From positions 1 to 22,500 of the forward strand of contig JAHBMJ010001158.1 of the NCBI GenBank assembly GCA_018398765.1: a stretch of DNA of 22,500 nucleotides, given 5' to 3'. Under the pieces are notes generated by a model. It made no database searches. It saw only the letters and a program-made list of their open reading frames with translations, and was not told where the DNA came from. Each line of letters begins with the position of its first letter. The stretch's first letter is position 1. This document shows positions 17,086 through 22,500 of this stretch, one piece after another. Made by a program: the position numbers and the translations under genes. This DNA comes from Chromera velia. Taxonomy: Eukaryota; Sar; Chromeraceae.

Positions 17086-18099
17086 TCAGGGCTGGCTAGG
17101 CTTGGGACACAATATTGCGTTCTCACAAGTATAAGGACAGGCGTCTGAAACCTTGTCGGTCGCGTACTCTGATTCGTCATAGCCCGGAAACGTACCAATC
17201 TCTTTTGTACAGTCTGGCCAAAATGCGCTGGGCTTCACGTCCGCGCCAAAGATCTCAACGCAGAACGCTTGGTCTTTGCAGTTGGCTGCATGGGCTTTGG
17301 TTGCAGTTGTGCGCTTCGTCTCTGATTTGCCCTTTTGGTTGGCGTCTTGTACTTTCTGTGCGGTTTGAAGGGACACAGACGATCGGTGGAGGATCTTTTC
17401 TTCGTACGAGGGGGGGGGAGGAGAAGAAGAAGAGGAAGAAGCAGATTCTGAAGAGGAATGAATCTGGCTGCCAATGGCATTTCCGGTCCGGTCCCTGTCC
17501 CCGTTCGGGCTAAGAGAAGGAACATGATTCGTTCCAGAGCTCTCGTGGATCGTTTGTGCATCTTTTTCTTTTTCCAGAAACGCCGCCTGTCCGTCTCTCC
17601 TAGCTGTGCTGCGAGTCTCTGGAACAGTTAGAGAGGGCTGACTTTTAGTGCCCTGAGATGAGACTGTGACTCCCTCCGTCTCTCTTGGCGTCTGCACTTC
17701 AGAGTGTGTCTCTGTTCCTCTCTCTACATGAGAATCTTCAACCAGATCATCATTTTCTTCAGGCAGTCTCTTTCTTCCTTCGCCCTGAGCTTTCTCTCTT
17801 CTCCGTCTCCTTCTCCTCTTTTCCTCCTTTCGCAAGTCCTCCTTTCTCATTCTGTGCCGTTTCCTGTGGGCTTTTTGAGGCCTCGCCTCTGTCGATCCAG
17901 ACTCCTCTCCCCCCTCAGGGGGTTCTCTCTCAGAGTGCTCTTCCGGGTTGCCCTCCAAAGTCTCTCCAATTCCTCCAGCAGCCCTCTGTGGACTTCTTGA
18001 GCCTCCTCTCTGGCCCTTCTTCCTCCTTTCGGAGAATCCTTCCATTTGGAGGAAGGAAGAACCTCCGCCTACCATTCGGAGGGTAGCGGGAGTACAGGG
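17086..18099 (-). CDS. Long exon: charged Ser-rich protein with PPSY motif and six-cysteine C-terminal module
   Basis: Open on the - strand from 18201 (a GTG) to TGA at 17086. I start at 18099 because TGTGCTTGCAG immediately upstream is a good acceptor and leaves the frame in phase 0, matching upstream exons; the first usable ATG is at 18075. Over the full 371-codon open stretch, residues about 56-150 are highly charged with a run of seven arginines (nuclear-signal-like or disordered). Residues 150-255 are Ser/Thr/Glu-rich, and a Ser/Pro run carries PPSYEE (263-268). The tail has six Cys at 308, 314, 331, 355, 359 and 365 (spacing 5-16-23-3-5), starting NCKD and ending CPYTC. This loosely resembles a ShKT-type disulfide module but its spacing deviates. 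Disulfides imply secretion, yet no signal peptide is visible, so any must be upstream. Function unknown. Confidence 0.6.
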   Translation of the reverse strand, partial: PCTPATLRMVGGGSSFLQMEGFSERRKKGQRGGSRSPQRAAGGIGETLEGNPEEHSEREPPEGGEESGSTEARPQKAHRKRHRMRKEDLRKEEKRRRRRRREKAQGEGRKRLPEENDDLVEDSHVERGTETHSEVQTPRETEGVTVSSQGTKSQPSLTVPETRSTARRDGQAAFLEKEKDAQTIHESSGTNHVPSLSPNGDRDRTGNAIGSQIHSSSESASSSSSSPPPPSYEEKILHRSSVSLQTAQKVQDANQKGKSETKRTTATKAHAANCKDQAFCVEIFGADVKPSAFWPDCTKEIGTFPGYDESEYATDKVSDACPYTCENAILCPKPSQP

Positions 18100-18210
18100 C
18101 TGCAAGCACAGTTTTTTGTTTTTTTTTCCTTTACTCCCATTTACTTTCATTTCAAAAAGAATTCTGTATGAAAGTAAATGCATGGGGATGCAGGGCTGCA
18201 CGCACAGATA
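18093..18210. repeat. Duplicated CAGGGCTGCA.GCACAG flanking a 13-bp inverted repeat
   Basis: CAGGGCTGCAAGCACAG (18095-18111) and CAGGGCTGCACGCACAG (18191-18207) differ at one base. Between them is a perfect inverted repeat, CATTTACTTTCAT (18138-18150) and ATGAAAGTAAATG (18168-18180). On the - strand both direct copies read as ...GTGCNTGCAG|CCCTG, so each could act as a 3' splice site. Confidence 0.75.
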
Positions 18211-18344
18211 AATCTCACCCGTACGTAAAGCACGACAGATAGTGAGTGGAATTGCATCATGGAAGTCAATCGAGTATCAAAAGACACAAGTCGAAACGCT
18301 AAAGAAAGGGTAGATAAAAACATACAGTGACGCACGCACTCCGT

Positions 18345-18367
18345 GCACACACACGAATATACACTCA

Positions 18368-18401
<34 letters not shown>

Positions 18402-18512
18402 ACACACACACAAAACACACACACACTCTCTCTCTCACACACACAGACACGCACACAAACACACACACACACACACACACACGCAAACACGATCACAAAC
18501 ACACACACGCAA

Positions 18513-18544
<32 letters not shown>

Positions 18545-18585
18545 ACTCACACACTCACACACTCACACACTCACACACTCACACA

Positions 18586-18627
<42 letters not shown>

Positions 18628-18635
18628 AACACGAT

Positions 18636-18666
<31 letters not shown>

Positions 18667-18675
18667 ACATACATA
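18345..18675. repeat. Long (CA)n microsatellite with CTCA and CGCAAA interruptions, about 330 bp
   Basis: Almost continuous CA dinucleotides with a block of ACACTC hexamers (about 18535-18595) and two CACACGCAAACACGATCACA blocks (about 18480 and 18622). It lies in the putative intron upstream of the long exon. Confidence 0.97.
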
Positions 18676-18797
18676 GAGACAGAGACCGAGAGAGAGGTGC
18701 ATCGATAGATTCGTAGTCAGACAGATAGATGGATAGATTGATAGACAAGCAGAGAGAACGAGAGAGAGACCGAAAGAGAGAGAAACCGCTTACTGAC

Positions 18798-18860
18798 TTC
18801 AGTAGCCTGCGCTTGGACCGGCATGTTCAGATCTTCTCCTGAGGTGACCACCTCGCTAAC
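18798..18860 (-). CDS. Candidate internal exon (VSEVVTSGEDLNMPVQAQATE)
   Basis: On the - strand CTCTGATGCAG precedes GTTAGCGAGG. The frame reads 21 residues, acidic and polar, with no domain. The 3' boundary is ambiguous: GTCAGT at 18797 keeps phase 0, while the stronger-looking GTAAGC at 18793 gives a 67-bp exon that would shift frame. Called because it has a good acceptor and lies between better exons in the same orientation. Confidence 0.35.
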
Positions 18861-19252
18861 CTGCATCAGAGAGAGAGCAGGATGGGAGTTCACAAACAAA
18901 ACCACCGAACACAGGAGACTTGCTTGTGCGACGTTCCGACATCCAATGATGATACATCACGATTGAGGCTCAAGGGACAGGAATGAATGAATGACTCTAT
19001 CTCAGTGATTGTTCTGCTCAAGTACCAGTGTGTCAAAAGGCATCTGAAAGGAGGTGACGGTTGCTGTTTGAGAACAACAATCAAAGAGAGAAAGAGAGAA
19101 TTTTTTTCCGGCCACACTCAGACAGACTTCAATGGTCTGCCCCATACAGTTTTTCTGCGCCACAGACGGAATAGCTGTGCTACGCAAATGCGATCGAGAC
19201 AGAGAGCCAATAATTGAAAAAGGGTCATGAGTGTTAAACCCAAAGAGAGTGG

Positions 19253-19367
19253 CCGAACGAACGAACGAACGAGCGAACGAACGGACGAACGAACGAACGA
19301 GCGAGCGAACGAGGGAACGAGCGAGCGAACGAACGAACGAATGAAGGACCGAAAGAACGAACGACCG

Positions 19368-19428
<61 letters not shown>

Positions 19429-19470
19429 AAGAAAGAAAGGATACAAGGAAGGAAGAAAAGAAGGAAGCAA
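19253..19470. repeat. Compound (CGAA)n - (GAAA)n - (GA)n microsatellite
   Basis: About 110 bp of CGAA with CGAG variants, then GAAA, then about 35 bp of GA, then GAAA/GGAA. Open frames across it are compositional (Arg/Glu/Asn/Thr and Ser/Phe/Arg). Confidence 0.95.
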
Positions 19471-19877
19471 GGCAGAGAGGAGGAGGGGACTCATTATAGT
19501 AATCATAGACATACACAAACAGAATGAAAGCACATGAAAACAGAAGGCGGACACAAGAAAGGTCAAGAAGTAAGAAGACGAACAGCGCGCAAAGATGAAT
19601 CTTCGGACAGCCACAAAAAAAAAGTAAAAGAGTGTTTCTGCACTGTGATGAGCCCTCAGAGTCCGAAAACTGCTTTGTGAACGACAGAGACGGAGTATAC
19701 AGGCGACTTCTTTTTAACGTCTAAGCGGACGATAGCCGTAAACCATTTTCCCACCGACTCCTTCACACACGTACACGTACACACACACACGTTCATACAG
19801 CAGGAGGGACATTGGAGAATGGACGGAGCCAAAAAATGACAATTCAGTTGACTTTCTTCTTTGCTCCGATCACATAC

Positions 19878-20027
19878 CTGCGAGACCAGGTCCCACAATT
19901 TGATTGACCGAATGCCCCTGACACCTGGTGAGTTGGTGTTCTCGCATGGATTCACGTGTGGGAGTTTGACAATTCTCTTTCCCTCCGACCTGAGGAACTC
20001 TCTCATCACGCTGTACGCCTCTCGTAC
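19878..20027 (-). CDS. Well-supported internal exon, 50 codons, phase 0 at both ends
   Basis: On the - strand CTGCTCCCGTGCAG precedes the exon and GTATGTG follows it at 19877. The length of 150 bp is exactly 50 codons with no stop in that frame. The peptide begins VREAYSVMREFLRSEGKRIV, continues with a Cys/Pro/Asn-rich centre (LPHVNPCENTNSPG) and ends IKLWDLVSQ. It looks like a mix of amphipathic helix and loop. I recognise no family. Spacing and orientation fit one gene with the neighbouring candidate exons. The best splice pair in the window apart from the 22 kb exons. Confidence 0.6.
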
Positions 20028-20315
20028 CTGCACGGGAGCAGGCAGTTGAACAAGAAGCGTCAATGGAAAAGGCCTTTCTCTGTGAACACTTCGTGAGTAC
20101 AGCCCTCTGTATGTCCCTCAACGAACACAAAGTCTCAAAAGCTGGCACATGGCGAGTGATTCAAAAAAACGCGCCGGCTGAAGTTTCCCTTCATTTGAGG
20201 ATCGAAAGGTCAAAGGAAAGAGCCAACGAATGAACCAACAAATTGGAGGAAAGATAGATGGACAAAGTATACATTTCTTCTTCTCTCTTCTTTTCTTCAT
20301 GTACACAACAGACAA

Positions 20316-20370
20316 AAAGAAAGAAAGAAAGAAAGGAAGGAAGGAAGGAAGGAAGGAAGAAAAGAAGCAG
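20316..20370. repeat. (AAAG)n / (GGAA)n microsatellite
   Basis: Purine tetranucleotide run of about 55 bp within a putative intron. Confidence 0.9.
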
Positions 20371-20394
20371 GAATTCACACAAGTAGTGACCGAC

Positions 20395-20475
20395 CGCTTC
20401 TCTTCTGTCTCCATTCACATCTTCGTCCGTGCTATCAGAATCTGTCGCATACCCGTCGACAGCATCGAATCCCAT
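20395..20475 (-). CDS. Candidate exon, acidic peptide starting at an ATG
   Basis: On the - strand CTCTGTACCTGCAG directly precedes ATGGGATTCG. 27 codons read MGFDAVDGYATDSDSTDEDV and on to RREA, strongly acidic. The donor is weak (GTCGGT at 20394), although it keeps phase 0. An alternative GTATGC donor lies inside. The ATG could be an alternative translation start, but the acceptor in front of it suggests an internal exon. Confidence 0.4.
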
Positions 20476-20648
20476 CTGCAGGTACAGAGAAAAGACAGAC
20501 AGACATCAGCAGGAAATGAAAACACACATCCAAATTGCATTTCAATGTGCACCTCCATCTATTAACGTCCATTGAAGAAGCTCCAATCTGCTTCCTCAGC
20601 CCTCCCCATCAGTTCTCATCCACTTTCAGTGGCTTCTCACTTCCTTCA

Positions 20649-20737
20649 CAGAGTTGCACGAGAACCAGTGTTGCGCAAAAGCCCCAGTCCCTGCACTAGC
20701 TGCCGAAGCTTATAAGAACATGCTTCCCACTCCTCTG
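20649..20737 (-). CDS. Candidate exon (EEWEACSYKLRQLVQGLGLL)
   Basis: The - strand has a strong polypyrimidine tract and acceptor (TGTTTTTGTCATTTCCAG at about 20738). The frame two bases in gives 29 helical-looking codons before TGA at 20646-20648. No clear donor is seen, and the implied phase does not match the neighbouring exons. The acceptor is convincing but the exon boundaries are not. Confidence 0.3.
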
Positions 20738-21115
20738 CTGGAAATGACAAAAACAAGTCAACTCAACAATATACCTTCCAAAAAAGCCCCTCAAAAGCGC
20801 GTAAGTCCATTTTCCGGCTGCTCTATCCCAACGCAGAAAGACTGCGTGCACTTCATACACCACCTTATATGCATATTTATGGAAGACACTACACATATAT
20901 ATACAATCTTGTCTCATTTCCCTCCTGTGAACTCTCAAGAACACCACAGAGAAGTGACTGGCTGCCCCTATTCATTCCATCAAGGATGCATCAAATTTCG
21001 CGGGCTATTTGTTTGAATCAATCGAAGTATCGCCTAACTTCCTCTTTTCGTCTTCAGACAAAGTGAGTGCAGATCTCAGTTGGACACACAGACAGAAAAT
21101 CAAAGAAGGACCCAC

Positions 21116-21230
21116 TTCCAGAAAGACGGTGTCCATCAGCTTCAGCTCTTTGTTGCCATCCGCCTGATCTCCCTTGTTGGCCTCGGACACCAGAGCCTTC
21201 AAGATCGCAATCTTCAAATCATCCGAAATC
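21116..21230 (-). CDS. Candidate exon, helical peptide (ISDDLKIAILKALVSEANKG)
   Basis: The acceptor TTAATTCTCTCTCAG on the - strand precedes GATTTCGGATG. The readable frame (phase 1 entry) gives about 38 residues with a regular hydrophobic/charged helix pattern and ends ...LMDTVFLE before a GTGGGT donor-like site at 21115. The frame stays open to 21005. No known domain. Codon composition (many GCC, CTG, AAG) is more coding-like than the surroundings. Confidence 0.4.
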
Positions 21231-21659
21231 CTGAGAGAGAATTAAGAACAAGAAAAGAGACTCCATGAAGGCATTCAACCCCCCCCAAAACACGTGAAGG
21301 AAGGCAGAAGCGAACGAGGGATCACGGAGCAGCAGTGTCAATGAAGGTCCTCTCACTAAATATTCGTCAGCGCGGGGGAAAGAATGGCATCACATCAGTT
21401 TGTCTTTTGAGGCACGTAAACCTCAATGCAAGTGTTGAGCTCGTTTGGACTCTTCACTCGAGATCAGTTCCTTTTTCTGCTTCTGCTCTGCTTGGAGCGC
21501 TGCTTGGAGACGGCAAGAAAGGGTCAAACCCGCAAAGGGTTGCAGACAGAGATACAAGGAGCTAGGCCGAGTTCATCCCTGCGAATCTTTTCTTCTCGGT
21601 CGACTTGTCTTTCTGTCAGGGTTTAGAGGAAAGAGACAAACTAGATGGCACGAATGCAC

Positions 21660-21683
21660 GTGTGTGTGTGTGTGTGTGTGTGT
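21660..21683. repeat. (GT)n microsatellite
   Basis: About 24 bp of alternating GT followed by purine-rich GAGAGG. Confidence 0.9.
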
Positions 21684-21763
21684 TAGAGAGGGAGAGAGTA
21701 CTTCACTATGCGATGGCTATTCTTCTATGGACTGCAGCTGCTGGCTGACGGATGCGCATGGAC

Positions 21764-21889
21764 GGTGGCGTTGATCCCTGCATTGGACATGATCTCTTTG
21801 AGCTCATGCGCCATCATCCCCCACAGGCGGCTGTAGGACTTCTTGTCAGGTCCCGGATACTCCTCCTTCCCCTCGTCGTCGGTTACGGC
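21764..21889 (-). CDS. Exon encoding AVTDDEGKEEYPG...HELKEIMSNAG
   Basis: On the - strand TCAATTCCTTCAG precedes the exon. It reads 42 codons in phase 0 to a weak donor (GTCCAT at 21763). If that donor is not used, the frame runs on to TAG at 21725-21727 and this would be the terminal exon. The peptide has an acidic start (TDDEGKEEYPGPDKK), then an aromatic/helical part (SYSRLWGMMAHELKEIM). In frame with the exon at 22072-22230 across a 182-nt intron. No recognised family. Confidence 0.5.
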
Positions 21890-22071
21890 CTGAAGGAATT
21901 GACGCATGCGAAGGGCTCAAGTGTGTCTCTCGATGATCCTCTAAATCGATGGACGCAGTTGTCTAAACAGGCACACTAGGGCAACATCAACACCATTGAG
22001 AGGTAGGAAGACCTCAATTTGATTCCGTCCATCAGACAGTCAGTTAGTGGAGACGCGGACGACTAGCTTAC

Positions 22072-22230
22072 CGGACAAGCGCAGAACTTGTTCTCTCCAA
22101 TTGGAGTGTGGGGCGTAGGGTCCATCGGTCTGAGTTTGTCGAAAGTCGGGGCAGAGAGATCCATGATCACAGCGTCTTCGTAGTGGGCGTTGACGGACTT
22201 GGTGGTCATCCTCCAGAAGAAGGCCGGCAC
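22072..22230 (-). CDS. Well-supported internal exon, 53 codons, phase 0 at both ends
   Basis: - strand acceptor CCCGCATGCAG, donor GTAAGC at 22071, 159 bp. The peptide starts VPAFFWRMTTKSVNAHYEDA, continues through VIMDLSAPTFDKLRPMDPTP and ends with a CAC dipeptide pattern (ENKFCACP). Joined in phase to the upstream exon, whose last residues contain CRRERTCGCP, it gives paired C-x-C sites near both ends, perhaps a metal site or disulfides (inference). Pro/Asp-rich loops and the FFWR aromatic patch suggest a folded globular domain. I do not recognise the family. Confidence 0.65.
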
Positions 22231-22450
22231 CTGCATGCGGGCAATCGATGCATTATACGTCAGGAAAGCAGGAAGGCAAGGAGGCAGACATATAGACAAA
22301 CGGACAAATAGACAGGCAGATGGACATACATACAAAAAGGCCAGGGTGCGGTGGGGGGAGCCTTTCTGAAGAACAGAACCAAAAATGTATGTGTGTGCTT
22401 TTCTGAGTACTCTCTGAAACTTTCTGGTCAGTCACTGTGTGGACACTTAC

Positions 22451-22500
22451 AGGGCATCCGCACGTACGTTCACGCCTGCATATCTTGGATCCATGTGCGT
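22451..22500 (-). CDS. Partial exon running off the right edge, ends at a GTAAGT donor
   Basis: On the - strand the exon ends ...CGGATGCCCT followed by a consensus GTAAGTGTCC donor (from 22450). In phase 0 it encodes AHGSKICRRERTCGCP. The 220-nt intron that follows has a pyrimidine-rich 3' half. Its 5' part lies beyond the window, so the gene start is unknown. Confidence 0.55.

Noticed and set aside
18327-18716. 121-129 codon frames rich in Thr and His
   Set aside because: Direct translation of the CA microsatellite.
19115-19175. Extra exon between 19878 and 18860 (acceptor GCATTTGCGTAG)
   Set aside because: A short frame is readable but its phase does not match the neighbouring exons and the donor is weak.
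19118-19614. Frames of 90-132 codons over the CGAA/GAAA/GA tract
   Set aside because: Simple-sequence artefacts.

Overview
This 22.5 kb window looks like nuclear DNA of a eukaryote, probably a repeat-rich protist. It holds a Ty3/gypsy-type retrotransposon, spliceosomal-looking GTAAGT/GTATGT...CAG junctions, a tRNA-derived Pol III sequence, MITE-like elements and long microsatellites. There is no bacterial-style gene packing. The host cannot be named from the sequence. A chromerid or related alveolate-like alga is a guess only.

Layout: (1) 1-4110, + strand: a chromodomain-bearing Ty3/gypsy (chromovirus-type) pol running in from the left edge, with spacer, RT, RNase H, integrase with GPY/F module, charged linker and chromodomain. 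It is one unbroken reading frame carrying nine in-frame stop codons and no frameshift. (2) 4111-6863: gene-free. It contains CATC and CA microsatellites, a dense run of short stem-loops (4626-5028) that includes a possible cloverleaf at 4925-5014, two short tandem repeats, and a cluster of CGGCC-rich palindromes. (3) 6864-7403, + strand: a proline/glutamine-rich ORF with two in-frame TAGs, perhaps a gag-like remnant. (4) 7404-10090: AT-richer, with a decayed tRNA-derived sequence (8112-8187) and a well-defined 237-bp MITE with an 8-bp target-site duplication (8832-9068). (5) 10091-10707: a 71-bp minisatellite, followed to about 13.5 kb by purine/pyrimidine-asymmetric microsatellite DNA. (6) 13577-14146, - strand: a Ser/Gly/Glu-rich reading frame ending in a PPxY motif. 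(7) 14270-17085: AT-rich repeats, namely a duplicated ~230-bp sequence flanking a 245-bp TIR element, and a 363-bp nested foldback element. (8) 17086-22500, - strand: one or two multi-exon genes. The best exons are 22451-22500, 22072-22230, 21764-21889 and 19878-20027, and the series ends in a long exon (17086-18099) encoding a charged, Ser-rich protein with a PPSY motif and a six-cysteine C-terminal module.

The only recognised enzymes are those of the retrotransposon, and they are non-functional as written. The host gene on the right is unrecognised, and its exon calls are my own splice-site reading. The strongest second-look items are the stop-rich but frameshift-free pol frame, the foldback element, the MITE, the stem-loop/cloverleaf cluster and the Cys-rich host protein.
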